From contig CAKOTF010000002.1 of assembly GCA_934120045.1 (NCBI GenBank), positions 62,001-126,000 on the forward strand: a stretch of DNA of 64,000 nucleotides, read 5' to 3'. Position 1 is the first letter of the stretch, and every line of letters starts with the position of its first letter. The stretch is from an uncultured Clostridia bacterium. Its GTDB lineage: Bacteria > Bacillota > Clostridia > TANB77 > CAG-508. Below the pieces are notes generated by a model that did no database searches, was not told the origin of the DNA, and saw only the letters and a list, made by a program, of their open reading frames with translations. Shown piece by piece: positions 52,571-61,670 of the stretch. A program made the position numbers and the translations under genes.

Positions 52571-52981
52571 TTATATTATTATTCCATTTGTATGATCTAT
52601 TTCATGTTGGATTATTTCTGCAATAAATCCATTATATTTTCCGTGTTGTTTATTGAAATTTATGTCCATATATTCTACTTCAATTTCTTTATATCTTTTG
52701 CATTTTCTTTCTCCAATTAATGATAGACATCCTTCTTCTGTTTGATATTCTTCTTTTTTATTTGTTATACTTGGATTTATCATTATAAAGTCGTATATTC
52801 CTCCAGATATACAGATTATTGCTTTATTATATCCTATCATGTTTGCTGCTAGTCCTACACATCTGTCTTTGTTTGCTTTTAGTGTGTCTAGCAGGTCTTG
52901 TGCTATGTATTTGTCTTTTTCTGTTGCTTTTTCTGATTTTTGAGATAGGAACATTATGTCTTTTACTATGTTTTTTACCAT
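52571..52981 (-). CDS. Peptide deformylase-like protein, short form
   Basis: 136 residues; standard deformylases have 150-190. The three motifs are present in altered form: GLAANMIG (for GxGxAAxQ), EEGCLSL and HEIDH (H126, H130 as metal ligands). Removes formyl from nascent proteins. It ends almost directly after the last motif (HTNGIII). As motif 1 departs from the consensus, this may be a second, specialised copy. Confidence 0.85.
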   Translation of the reverse strand: MVKNIVKDIMFLSQKSEKATEKDKYIAQDLLDTLKANKDRCVGLAANMIGYNKAIICISGGIYDFIMINPSITNKKEEYQTEEGCLSLIGERKCKRYKEIEVEYMDINFNKQHGKYNGFIAEIIQHEIDHTNGIII

Positions 52982-53066
52982 ATTATTTTGATCCTTTCTT
53001 GCTATTTGGGTTTGGAATTAATTTGACTAAGATTCACGCGCTCTCTTGTATTCCTGAAATTCTTTA

Positions 53067-53684
53067 TTAATATTTTTTATGTTCTTTTTCATTTTTGTTT
53101 TTTTTATTTAATATTTTGTCTAATTCTATTTCTGCTTTTTTTACGAAATAGTTATCTGTATAAATTGGTATTCCTATTTCATTTACTTTTTGAATTAATT
53201 TTTCTATAGTATTTAGCTCCTCTGTTTCCTCTATTTCTATTAACTTGTCACCATTATTTATATTTTTAATTGCTAATTCAAATCCGTCTTTTTCATATAT
53301 TATATCCTCTTCTTTTATATTCATAATTTCTTCATATCCTATTGCTTTTAATAACTTTTTTGCGTCTTCTATATCTAAAATGTTACAGTTAATGGATTCT
53401 TGATTTAATATATTTCCCTTTTCATCAATGTTTTTTATTTTATATGTTATTAGTTTTGTTCTTTTATTTGAAGTTTTTCCTATAATATCTCTTACTAATA
53501 CTGCTTTCGATAAAATGTCTCTTGTACTTAGTTTGTCTAGTTCTATTTCTTTTGGTATGAAATATGTGTCGTCCATTGAGAATTGTCTTATTTTTTTGAA
53601 TCCTTTTTCTTCTATTATTTTATAGAATTCGCTCAATTGACATTTTATTTTTATTGTTATTTCATTACTTGTTTTTTGGTTCAT
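53067..53684 (-). CDS. CYTH-domain protein (triphosphate tunnel enzyme family)
   Basis: 205 residues. NEITIKIKCQLSEF gives the ExExK-like start, followed by DDTYFIP, LVRDIIG, KLITYK, ELAIKN and LIEIEETEEL strands spaced as in CYTH/adenylate cyclase class IV proteins, which act on triphosphates within a beta tunnel. The C-terminus is lysine-rich. Substrate cannot be told. It stands just left of the mobile element and so is probably the last chromosomal gene. Confidence 0.7.
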   Translation of the reverse strand: MNQKTSNEITIKIKCQLSEFYKIIEEKGFKKIRQFSMDDTYFIPKEIELDKLSTRDILSKAVLVRDIIGKTSNKRTKLITYKIKNIDEKGNILNQESINCNILDIEDAKKLLKAIGYEEIMNIKEEDIIYEKDGFELAIKNINNGDKLIEIEETEELNTIEKLIQKVNEIGIPIYTDNYFVKKAEIELDKILNKKNKNEKEHKKY

Positions 53685-53814
53685 AGTTTTTCTCCTATTT
53701 TTTTCTTTTTATTATAACACTTTTGGTGATAATTGGAAATAGTTTTTTGAACTGATTTGTTTGTTGATTAAGCTTGATTTGTTATTTGTTTGAATAGAAT
53801 TTAAGAATGTAGGT

Positions 53815-53832
53815 CTTCGGGTTATGAGCCCG
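53815..53832 (-). other. 18-base match to the initiator tRNA-Met anticodon arm
   Basis: The minus strand reads CGGGCTCATAACCCGAAG, the anticodon stem-loop (CAT) plus extension as in bacterial tRNA-fMet. The rest of the tRNA (D arm, T arm, acceptor) is not recognisable on either side, so this is not a functional tRNA. Likely an attachment-site core or decayed tRNA fragment. Confidence 0.5.
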
Positions 53833-53956
53833 TAAGTGTTGATATTGCTGGGTTTGGTGTAATTGCGTTATGCTTTGTTAGAGTAAGTTAATCGGTGAAA
53901 TTGGTGATGCTTTGTTTGTGTTAAATTGTGTTTAAAATCGTGTAGTTTTGTAGAGA

Positions 53957-53978
53957 GTGTGACCAAGGTGTGACTAAG
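53957..53978. repeat. Tandem 11-base repeats
   Basis: GTGTGACCAAG followed directly by GTGTGACTAAG (one difference), then TAAGAA-ACCAC-TTCTTA as an inverted repeat. They may be arm-type binding sites for the element's integrase or excisionase. Confidence 0.5.
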
Positions 53979-53994
53979 AAACCACTTCTTAAAG

Positions 53995-54028
53995 ATGTAA
54001 AAAATACACATATTATAATGTGTATTTT
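53995..54028 (-). terminator. Terminator of the cargo operon
   Basis: AAAATACACAT (54001-54011) pairs with ATGTGTATTTT (54018-54028); T-run on the minus strand. It overlaps the stop codon of the TPR gene. Confidence 0.85.
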
Positions 54029-56330
54029 ATAAAATATCTTTTATTATCTTTTTTAATATTCCCCATATTAATTCTGTTTCTTCCGTTTCAATATTCATAG
54101 TTTTTCTAAGCTCTACACTTGGATGTATTAAGTTTCTATAATTTCGTAAAAATTGTGTCAAATGATAATCTGTCTGATGTATTATATATTCTTTTTGAGC
54201 AACTTCTAGTAAATCAGCTAATCCCATATCTTTAACTTTAATTTTTCTCTCTTTACCATCTTTTATTAAACTATAATTTTTAATTCCCTTCTCTTGTACT
54301 TTATAATTTAGTAAAGCCTCTGCCATGCTTCCTGATAATACAATAGCAGTTTTTTCTTGTTTACTTGCCATTGCTATTGCACATTCTTTAAAATCTCTTA
54401 ATAGTATTTCAACAATTTCTTTATCTTCTATTTTTCTTATTTTATTTTTTAATTCATCTGTATATCCAATACTACTTAAATAGTCAATGTTTATATTTCC
54501 TGAAATATTTTCATATTCTTTATTAGCTTCTATATACTCTATTCTTTCTTGAAGATAATCTCTTACCAATTCATTTAATCTATATTGGTTTCTTCCCCAA
54601 TCATCTTGACTTTTAATTTTCACTATATATTTTTTATTAGTAAATGTCTCAAATAATTCTTGAGCTTTTTCTGGACTAGTCTTTAAAATTTTAGGTCGTT
54701 CATTATATGAACATGTTATTATGCCATCTTCTACTTGCTCATATAATAATTCCAATTTTGATAGCACCCATACTTTTTCTTTTTGAATTTCTTCATATGC
54801 TTCATATAAATCACTTATTTTCTTATTAACATCCTTTAAATTTGAAGATGAAATATTATCATCTGGATCTGATGCTGATGCAATTTCAAAATACTCCTTA
54901 GCTTTAAACAGATTTCCCTCTTCTTTATAGATAACACCTAAATTATTGTTATATGCAGAATTATTAGGGTTTTCTTCTAATAAATATTCATATAATTGTC
55001 TTGCCACATTTTTATCCCTATGAGAATATGCTATTTCAAAAATATTCTTCATTTTCAATAAGTGTCTAGTTTTAATATCTTTTACTAATCTATCTATATA
55101 ATCATACATATCTCTTTTGAATAACTCTTTTACTATGCAATCTATAAAAGTCCTTATTAAATCTCCTACTGAAATATCATAATTTTGAATATTATCCTTT
55201 ATAATTATTAATCTATTTACAATTTTTATTAAATCTTCTTTATTTGTATATTCTAAATAAAAATCATATTTCTTCTTTCCAAAGACTTCTCTAGCAATTC
55301 TATTCTCTGCATATTGTTTTATTGCAAAGTCAAATGCTTCAAAATTTTTTTCTACATTTATATACATATTAAATATTAGAATATATATTTCTTTTTCATA
55401 GTCGTAATATTTTAAAGCTGATATTAAATTCTTTATATCCTTTAATTTATAATTTATGTCTTCTCCATTATTAATCTTGATATTTAAATATGAGCCTTTC
55501 ATTATTCTTATTTTTGCTTGTTTTTTATTCGAAAAAGAGTTCTCTAATTCTTCGAAAATTTTCATATATAAATCATTTAAATCAACATCAATTTCATTTT
55601 CCCAAAAATACATATCCTCTATTTGACATTTTATTGGAATTTTTTCCATTATTTCACTAACATTTTCTTCATCTTCTTCCAAATATAATAGTATAATATA
55701 GTGCCAGTATTTTAGTTCATTCTTAATATCTTCATTAATTATATCTGTTATATTTTTTATTATTTCTTCTTTATTTTCTAATTCTTTGTTTTCCAATATT
55801 TCACTTGATATTTTTAACAAATAATAAAAATGCTCTTTTGACTTATCTTTAAATTTCACTTTTTCTATTAATTCTACTGTTCTTTTATAATTCTTCTCTC
55901 TATATGAATATTCTATAAAACTTTTATAAATATTTTCATCTGCAATATTGTTTTCTAAGAAATACTCTATAATTTTGTTCTTTTCTTTATTACTTTCTCT
56001 AATAAAAAGTCTTTTATATAATTCAATATCCTGTTCAAATTCTTTTAGTCCTTTTTTTAAAAAACCTATTGCAATATTGTTATCTTCAACCTCTAAGTCG
56101 TCGTATCTATAATATGAAAATCTAAAACTCGGAATGCAATTAATACTCTTTTCATAATAATATTTCGCTTTTAAAGTATTTCTCTCTTCTTTTCGTTCTT
56201 CTATCATTCCTAGCATATGATATAACCTTGCAAATTCTTCTTCATGTTTCTTATCTTTTAGCATAATTTCAATTAGTTTTTTTGCTTCATTATCTTTATT
56301 TTGTTTTAATAGTTCAATTAGTTCTTCCAT
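54027..56330 (-). CDS. TPR-repeat protein with HEPN-like C-terminus
   Basis: 767 residues. Helical repeats fill most of the protein; clear TPR units occur near 1-60 and again near 455-510 (ARQLYEYLLEENPNNSAYNN, then KAKEYFEIASASDPDD). The C-terminal part (about 640-767) is all-alpha and holds RNYRNLIH at about 729-736, an R-x6-H motif with Asn after Arg, as in HEPN ribonucleases. Located as the last gene of a mobile-element cargo operon. HEPN proteins with repeat scaffolds often act in toxin or anti-phage systems, so defence is a reasonable but unproved role. Confidence 0.65.
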   Translation of the reverse strand: MEELIELLKQNKDNEAKKLIEIMLKDKKHEEEFARLYHMLGMIEERKEERNTLKAKYYYEKSINCIPSFRFSYYRYDDLEVEDNNIAIGFLKKGLKEFEQDIELYKRLFIRESNKEKNKIIEYFLENNIADENIYKSFIEYSYREKNYKRTVELIEKVKFKDKSKEHFYYLLKISSEILENKELENKEEIIKNITDIINEDIKNELKYWHYIILLYLEEDEENVSEIMEKIPIKCQIEDMYFWENEIDVDLNDLYMKIFEELENSFSNKKQAKIRIMKGSYLNIKINNGEDINYKLKDIKNLISALKYYDYEKEIYILIFNMYINVEKNFEAFDFAIKQYAENRIAREVFGKKKYDFYLEYTNKEDLIKIVNRLIIIKDNIQNYDISVGDLIRTFIDCIVKELFKRDMYDYIDRLVKDIKTRHLLKMKNIFEIAYSHRDKNVARQLYEYLLEENPNNSAYNNNLGVIYKEEGNLFKAKEYFEIASASDPDDNISSSNLKDVNKKISDLYEAYEEIQKEKVWVLSKLELLYEQVEDGIITCSYNERPKILKTSPEKAQELFETFTNKKYIVKIKSQDDWGRNQYRLNELVRDYLQERIEYIEANKEYENISGNINIDYLSSIGYTDELKNKIRKIEDKEIVEILLRDFKECAIAMASKQEKTAIVLSGSMAEALLNYKVQEKGIKNYSLIKDGKERKIKVKDMGLADLLEVAQKEYIIHQTDYHLTQFLRNYRNLIHPSVELRKTMNIETEETELIWGILKKIIKDIL

Positions 56331-56420
56331 AGTAAATCCTTTCGATACTTTTTAACTATTATATTAACATTATTTAATCAAATATTTTGTCGAAACTTGT
56401 AGAAAATTATACTTTTATAA

Positions 56421-57248
56421 TTATTTATGGTTATCTATTTTATCAATATATTCATCCCAATCTTGTTCATTTCCTTCCATTTCGTGCAACCAAAAATACA
56501 TAAATAATATTTCAAATTCTTGTTTTTTACCTTTAGTAAATGATTTCTTTGGCATGTTCCTATATAATGAATCTATATTAAATAAATTATCTCCATTTTT
56601 ATAATCATATTCATATCCTCTATATGATTCACTATTTTTCTTTTTGTGTTTACTTCCCCATATTTCTGGAGTTTCATAAAAATAATTTACCCAATCGAAA
56701 GCAAAAGCACATAAATTTACACCATATTTATTTTTCGTTTTCTCTATCCATTCATCTATTTCTTCATTTATCGATGGAATATTCCACCTTGATTGATTAC
56801 TTTCCACTCTATGATATTCTTTTAAAAATTTGTATAACATTTCTTCTTGCCCTTTTAAATATGGAAATCTCTTTATATACTCAGCATAGCACTCATAAGA
56901 TAAACTTCTGAATTCACTTTCTTCACTTAATAAATAAAAATAAGTTTGTTCTATCCTTGTGCCTCTTCCTATTGACTTATCTAAAAAGTTTCCATATTCA
57001 GAATATATATTTACTAACCATTCTCTTATTTCAGAATCATAATCTCTTAATTTTTTACGATATTTATCTAATTTTTCTTCTTTTGCTATTGTTGTTTCCT
57101 CTAGTTCTGTAATATCTAAATAATTATTAAAATATTCAAATATATAGTTTACACATATTTTTAAATTTTCATCTTTTTTATTTTTATCAAATTCATTTAT
57201 TCCATCTTCTTTTTTTCTTTTTTCAACATATTCTTCTAACTTCATCAT
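56421..57248 (-). CDS. Unknown helical protein of mobile-element cargo
   Basis: 275 residues, charged and tryptophan/tyrosine-rich, no signal peptide or membrane helix. Notable segments are LVNIYSEYGNFLDKSIGRGT, WGSKHKKKNSESYRGYEYD and the end WLHEMEGNEQDWDEYIDKI. I do not recognise it. It has an AGGAG site and starts 21 bases after the metallophosphoesterase gene, so the two are co-transcribed and may work together. Confidence 0.6.
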   Translation of the reverse strand: MMKLEEYVEKRKKEDGINEFDKNKKDENLKICVNYIFEYFNNYLDITELEETTIAKEEKLDKYRKKLRDYDSEIREWLVNIYSEYGNFLDKSIGRGTRIEQTYFYLLSEESEFRSLSYECYAEYIKRFPYLKGQEEMLYKFLKEYHRVESNQSRWNIPSINEEIDEWIEKTKNKYGVNLCAFAFDWVNYFYETPEIWGSKHKKKNSESYRGYEYDYKNGDNLFNIDSLYRNMPKKSFTKGKKQEFEILFMYFWLHEMEGNEQDWDEYIDKIDNHK

Positions 57249-57269
57249 ATTATTTTTTCTCCTATCTGA

Positions 57270-58031
57270 TTAAAATATACTTTCAAACTCCAATGGCACT
57301 ATATCTTCATAAAGCAATGTATATTGCGAATTAACTTGCCTATAATCATGGTAATGTCCAAAATACCATTTTTTAAATTCACACTTTTCTGATATTTGCT
57401 GCAAATAATCTGTTAAACAATCTTTCTTATATTTTCCTGCACCTAATATAGCTTGTACACTTGTTGGACAACAATGTGAAATAATATAATCAACTTTATA
57501 ATTTACTTTTTCTAAGTTTTTAATTCCATTTTCCATCTCTTCATTTGTTGGTAATTCTAAATCCCACCATGAGTAATCTCTAATTCTAAAATATGCACCT
57601 CTTTTTCTAAAATTATATATCTTTTCTTCTTCATCTAAATTTAATATTCCATCTTGTATATCATGTGAAGATGCTCCACCAAATGTAAATATTCTTTTAT
57701 TATCTATTTCAAAAATTTCACCTCTCATTAGATGTAATACTGAATCTCTAATTTTGTGTACTTTTCCTCCGTGCCACTTTTTCTCTGGATAGTTATATAA
57801 TCTAGTAAAGTTTTCATGATTTCCATCTACAAATAATGTTGTAAAATTCTTTTTATTTAACCAATCTAACCAATACTTTTCCTGTTCACTCTCGTTTTCA
57901 AATGTCCAAACTCCACCAAAGTCTCCACATATAATAACATAATCATCTTTTGTCATTTCTGTTTGAATAGGAAAGTTATCCATTGAAAATCTCGTAAAGT
58001 CAGAGTGGCAATCTCCTGTTATATAAATCAT
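57270..58031 (-). CDS. Metallophosphoesterase
   Basis: 253 residues. All calcineurin-type metal motifs are present: GDCHSD (D7, H9), ICGDFGG, VDGNHEN, a histidine in ISHCCPTS and GHYHDYR near the end. It could act on proteins, nucleotides or nucleic acid. In the middle of the mobile-element operon, upstream of the unknown 275-residue protein. Confidence 0.88.
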   Translation of the reverse strand: MIYITGDCHSDFTRFSMDNFPIQTEMTKDDYVIICGDFGGVWTFENESEQEKYWLDWLNKKNFTTLFVDGNHENFTRLYNYPEKKWHGGKVHKIRDSVLHLMRGEIFEIDNKRIFTFGGASSHDIQDGILNLDEEEKIYNFRKRGAYFRIRDYSWWDLELPTNEEMENGIKNLEKVNYKVDYIISHCCPTSVQAILGAGKYKKDCLTDYLQQISEKCEFKKWYFGHYHDYRQVNSQYTLLYEDIVPLEFESIF

Positions 58032-58162
58032 TTTATCACCTTTTTCTGTTCATTTCGGTATTTAATATATAAACATATTGATTTTTATTCATTTCTTATA
58101 TACCGCTTCTGAATTTATTTGTATTATACTATTTTTTATTTAAAATTCCTAGTATTTTAACA

Positions 58163-58191
58163 GAAAAAGAAACCTTTAATCAAAGGCTTCT
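58163..58191 (-). terminator. Possible terminator at the end of the primase gene
   Basis: On the minus strand AGAAGCCTTT pairs with AAAGGTTTCT around a four-base loop, followed by TTTTTCTG. The stem overlaps the stop codon. Confidence 0.65.
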
Positions 58192-60970
58192 AAAATGGTA
58201 ATATTATCTCTTCATTTTCTTTATTTATAGAATTTTTACCTAAGTCTGGACTTATTATTTCTTGATGTACCGCAATTACAGCTATACTTTCATTGTTAAT
58301 TTTTCTTCTTATCATATTTCTATCTTTTTCAGCAATCGCAATGCTTCCATGTTTCTTCAAATATGTCCAAAGTGCTCCTGGATTTAATGGGAATTTAATA
58401 TTTTGTTTTTCATAATATTCTACAACTAATTTATATGCAGTTCCTGGTATTAAATAATACATGCTTTTTTCACTGTCATAGCATCCTAAAACTTTTGCAT
58501 ATGGATTCGTACTACTTTGGTTTTCATGTAGATATACTTGAAAATATGCTTCTCCACTTGCCAACAATTCTTGTATTGCATAGAAAAACATTTTATCTGG
58601 TTTTGAATCTGATGTTCTAATACTTTGTTTATTTGCTAATTTTAACAAACTATTAAAACATATTAGTTTCCATTCAGTCATAATCGTTGTATCTATAACA
58701 CCATTGGCTCTTGCAAATTCAAAAAACATTTCACAACCTATATACAATGATGCCATATTTTCTGGTATTCTCGCATGAGAAAAATCTCTATTAAATTTTT
58801 CTCTATATCTATGGAAGTTAATCTTTATTCGCTCTCTAATTTTATCATAATTTACAATTATCCATTTTATGTACTCTCGCATGCAAATATTAAGCTTATC
58901 TTTATTCCCTTGTAAGTATGATAAAATATCTAATCTTAAATCCCCCTTTTCTATTTCTACAATTACGCTTCTAGCTACTCTACTTTCTGCAAAATTAGGA
59001 AAATTTTCTCCTGTTGTCATTAATATTCCTCTTGAGCTATATGATTTTCTTATATCTTTACCATTTTGTTTCATTCTTGATCTCCCTTGTTTATCTCCTG
59101 CCATTCCAAATATACTTTCCGCAACTGCTTCCATTTTTCTCGACTCTTGTAATGATTGACTTGGATAATAATCATCTATTAACAATACACTGTCTTTTAC
59201 TATAAAAGCTTGTTTTTCTAGACTATTTACCGTATCTTTGAACCCACAAGGTATTGTATCTCTTTCAAAATTTCCAAAGTGTGATAACATTAATGCTGCT
59301 AAAGTACTTTTTTGTGTTCCACTTTCTCCTAGTATCCAAGTAACAAAACCATTAGCTATTTCTATTTCTCTAAATATTTCTTGCAAAGGAGCTAAAAAAA
59401 TAGTTCCCAATAATGGTACCATAATAGTTTCTTTTCCTACATTCAATAAACTAAGTGATGTTTCTACACATTCCTTTATTTGTTTTGAATCTAACTGGTC
59501 TTCTATAAACTTATATTGTTCTAGTCCTGACTCACTTAAATCAACTTTTATATCTTTATTCTCTCCAATTACTCCACCATGATATAAATAATGTAATTTT
59601 CCATTTATTTTTCTAAAACCCATATGTGAATATATTATTTCTTTAGTTGATAATTTACTTAATATTTTTGATGTATCTTTAAAATATTCTTTATTATTTC
59701 CATTTGGACTTATTCTAGGCTCAAAGTTCCATGTTCCATTTGCAATCCAATTTAAGCTCTCAAAGTCTTTTATATTTAGTGTTATTTTTGGCAACTCTTC
59801 TCCTGTATTTAAAATAGTTTTTAAAGTAACATCTGTCCTTGTTTCATTTCCATCATTATATGTAATAAACTTTGTTGGAATTGCAATAAAATTACTTATT
59901 ACTTTATCTTCTAATACATCCTTTTTTACTATTTTCTTAACCAACCCTCTGTTGGAAAATTCATAACTATTAGGTCTCAATAAATCATTATATTGTTTAT
60001 ACTTATCTTCTGATATTTCAAATTCATCATTATATGCATATCCTTCTAATAATCTTGGACAATAATAATTATCACTTTTATATTCTATACTTTTTCCTCC
60101 ATAAAAGAAATCTGCTAAATTTTGTTTTGATGTATCTGGATTAAAATCTTTAAATATTTCTAATAATTTTTTAGGGATTTTTTCAGCAGTTTTATAATCC
60201 ACAATGGGTTCTTCCAAAACATAACCAACCCTAAATTTATGTTGTTCCTCACTATGGCTAAATGTATAATATGCAAATGTAGGCATAAACTCTATTTTCT
60301 TACAATATTCTAGTAATTTATTTATTGTTGCATGTTCTTTTTCATTTGCACATATTTTTATTCCATTTTTTGTGTTATCAAAATCCACTAAAAATAATTG
60401 TTGCCCTTTAAAATTTTGTTTTGCATTCGACTTTATTCCTGATGGAATTATTGTTTTTCCTTTTACAATATTATTTAATATTTCATCTAATGAATATTTT
60501 TTTATTTCAAGATTAGGTATTCGATTTTTTATATATGCCGCCTCTTTCTTATCTGGCTTGCTTGTATGTTCTATTATATCAAACATACAATTTATATCTT
60601 TCGGTTTATTACCTTTATCAAATACTAAATCTGTAATTTTTTCTTTTGTTCTATTTTTACTGAAGCAAGACATATTTTCTTTTATCTCTATATTTAATCC
60701 AAAGTCATTAATCAATTGTTTTGCTGCATCAAAATATGTTGGTAAATTTTTATATTGCATTACAAATGTTACCATATTACCACTATGCTCTTTTGCTGCA
60801 AAATCTGTAAAACCTTTTTCATCATTTACCCAGAACGACGGATGCTTTTCATTTCTAAATGGCGAACAATATCCAATACTATTTCCAGAATGTTGTTGCG
60901 GTTCACCTAAATAATATCTTGCTACTTGTTTATTTGTTAATTTACTTCTAATTTCATCATATATATTCAA
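58190..60970 (-). CDS. Mobile-element primase-helicase (CHC2-like, primase-polymerase and DUF927-type helicase)
   Basis: 926 residues. N-terminal CHC2-like fold (YCSPFRNEKHPSFWVNDEKG, then EHSGNMVTFV, about 34-75) lacking most zinc-binding residues; a primase-polymerase-like middle part (QLFLVDFDNTKN; TFAYYTFSHSEEQHKFR, about 210-270); and a C-terminal ATPase with Walker A GESGTQKST (about 547) and Walker B LLIDDYYP (about 597), like DUF927 proteins. Initiates replication of the element. First gene of the cargo operon after the excisionase-type genes. Confidence 0.8.
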   Translation of the reverse strand: MNIYDEIRSKLTNKQVARYYLGEPQQHSGNSIGYCSPFRNEKHPSFWVNDEKGFTDFAAKEHSGNMVTFVMQYKNLPTYFDAAKQLINDFGLNIEIKENMSCFSKNRTKEKITDLVFDKGNKPKDINCMFDIIEHTSKPDKKEAAYIKNRIPNLEIKKYSLDEILNNIVKGKTIIPSGIKSNAKQNFKGQQLFLVDFDNTKNGIKICANEKEHATINKLLEYCKKIEFMPTFAYYTFSHSEEQHKFRVGYVLEEPIVDYKTAEKIPKKLLEIFKDFNPDTSKQNLADFFYGGKSIEYKSDNYYCPRLLEGYAYNDEFEISEDKYKQYNDLLRPNSYEFSNRGLVKKIVKKDVLEDKVISNFIAIPTKFITYNDGNETRTDVTLKTILNTGEELPKITLNIKDFESLNWIANGTWNFEPRISPNGNNKEYFKDTSKILSKLSTKEIIYSHMGFRKINGKLHYLYHGGVIGENKDIKVDLSESGLEQYKFIEDQLDSKQIKECVETSLSLLNVGKETIMVPLLGTIFLAPLQEIFREIEIANGFVTWILGESGTQKSTLAALMLSHFGNFERDTIPCGFKDTVNSLEKQAFIVKDSVLLIDDYYPSQSLQESRKMEAVAESIFGMAGDKQGRSRMKQNGKDIRKSYSSRGILMTTGENFPNFAESRVARSVIVEIEKGDLRLDILSYLQGNKDKLNICMREYIKWIIVNYDKIRERIKINFHRYREKFNRDFSHARIPENMASLYIGCEMFFEFARANGVIDTTIMTEWKLICFNSLLKLANKQSIRTSDSKPDKMFFYAIQELLASGEAYFQVYLHENQSSTNPYAKVLGCYDSEKSMYYLIPGTAYKLVVEYYEKQNIKFPLNPGALWTYLKKHGSIAIAEKDRNMIRRKINNESIAVIAVHQEIISPDLGKNSINKENEEIILPF

Positions 60971-61012
60971 TTGTATCCCTCCTAAAATATTTCTAAATTT
61001 ATTGAATATTTT

Positions 61013-61113
61013 AGGCTAATCGTATATAATATATTTAGAGATTGTTTATATTGGTTAGCCTTTATATTCAATTATATTGTTCTTTCAAGTACCAATTGAA
61101 AGGACAATTTTTT
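61013..61113. other. Two inverted repeats between primase and excisionase genes
   Basis: AGGCTAA (61013-61019) is repeated inverted as TTAGCCT (61055-61061). Next to it ATTGTTCTTTCAA (61076-61088) pairs with TTGAAAGGACAAT (61096-61108), 13 bp with one G-U pair, with T-run on the plus strand. The second looks like a plus-strand terminator though no plus gene precedes it. Together they may form a replication-start or control site. Confidence 0.4.
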
Positions 61114-61116
61114 ATT

Positions 61117-61335
61117 TTATACAATGTGAAAATCCCTTCTTTCATTAAAAATGCTATTTTCTTCTTGAGATTTTATAAAATCGTTTACTGATTTTTTAGT
61201 GAAAAATATTCTTCTACCAATCCTTACAAATTTTATTTTTCTTTCTCTTATTAATTTTGAAAGAGACCACTCTGTAAATATCGGTTTATATTTTTCTATT
61301 ACTTGTTGTTTTGTTAAGAATTCTTCTTCATCCAT
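61117..61335 (-). CDS. Excisionase-type helix-turn-helix protein
   Basis: 72 residues. Winged helix-turn-helix of the MerR/excisionase (HTH_17) type: LTKQQVIEKYKPIFTEWSLS, then FVRIGRRIFFTKKSVNDFI. One base separates it from the next HTH gene. Probably directs excision or controls the divergent genes. Confidence 0.75.
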   Translation of the reverse strand: MDEEEFLTKQQVIEKYKPIFTEWSLSKLIRERKIKFVRIGRRIFFTKKSVNDFIKSQEENSIFNERRDFHIV

Positions 61336-61336
61336 T

Positions 61337-61531
61337 TTATTTTGTGTTCACCTCCTGTTTCTTTAACCAAATTAAAAATTCTTTTTTAGGTATTAATTTT
61401 CTATTACCTATTTTTACTAGTGGAATTTGTCCAGAATTTATTAAGTTATATACTCCTGCTTTTGAAATTCTCATTTTTTCTTGAATTTCTTTGACAGTTA
61501 ATAACTCTGGAATATCTGTTTTTTCTTGCAT
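61337..61531 (-). CDS. Excisionase-type helix-turn-helix protein
   Basis: 64 residues. HTH_17 domain: LLTVKEIQEKMRISKAGVYN, LINSGQIPLVKIGNRKLIPK, ending in FLIWLKKQE. AGGTGAG-type site ahead. Pairs with the next HTH gene and is divergent from the integrase operon, the usual place of Xis or a repressor. Confidence 0.8.
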   Translation of the reverse strand: MQEKTDIPELLTVKEIQEKMRISKAGVYNLINSGQIPLVKIGNRKLIPKKEFLIWLKKQEVNTK

Positions 61532-61576
61532 ACTCTCACCTCCTTGGAATTATTCGAAATAATTGACAGATTGTTC

Positions 61577-61606
61577 TTGACTTTTAATATGTCTATATGT
61601 TACAAT
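61577..61606 (+). promoter_or_regulatory. Predicted promoter of the DUF6076-integrase operon
   Basis: TTGACT at 61577-61582 and TACAAT at 61601-61606 with 18 bases between. An extra TTGACA lies just upstream at 61563-61568. Confidence 0.55.
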
Positions 61607-61625
61607 AGATTCAAATTTAAGTCAA

Positions 61626-61654
61626 GACATTTTTGAAATTTATTTTAAAATGTC
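61626..61654. promoter_or_regulatory. Inverted repeat in the operon leader
   Basis: GACATTTT (61626-61633) and AAAATGTC (61647-61654) flank 13 bases just before the AAGGAG site, so the repeat could be an operator or a translation-control hairpin. Confidence 0.4.
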
Positions 61655-61670
61655 TAAAAAGGAGATAGTT

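Larger units (their letters stand above)
53685..54000. other. Non-coding region, candidate left attachment region of the mobile element
   Basis: About 340 bases with no gene, visibly less AT-rich on one strand than its surroundings. It contains the initiator-tRNA-like 18-mer, the tandem 11-base repeats and a TAAGAA/TTCTTA inverted repeat. Its place between a chromosomal CYTH gene and the last cargo gene fits an attL region. Confidence 0.45.

Noticed and set aside
53790..53870. A tRNA-Met gene on the minus strand
   Set aside because: Only the anticodon arm matches; D arm, T arm and acceptor stem cannot be formed, so it is not a functional tRNA.
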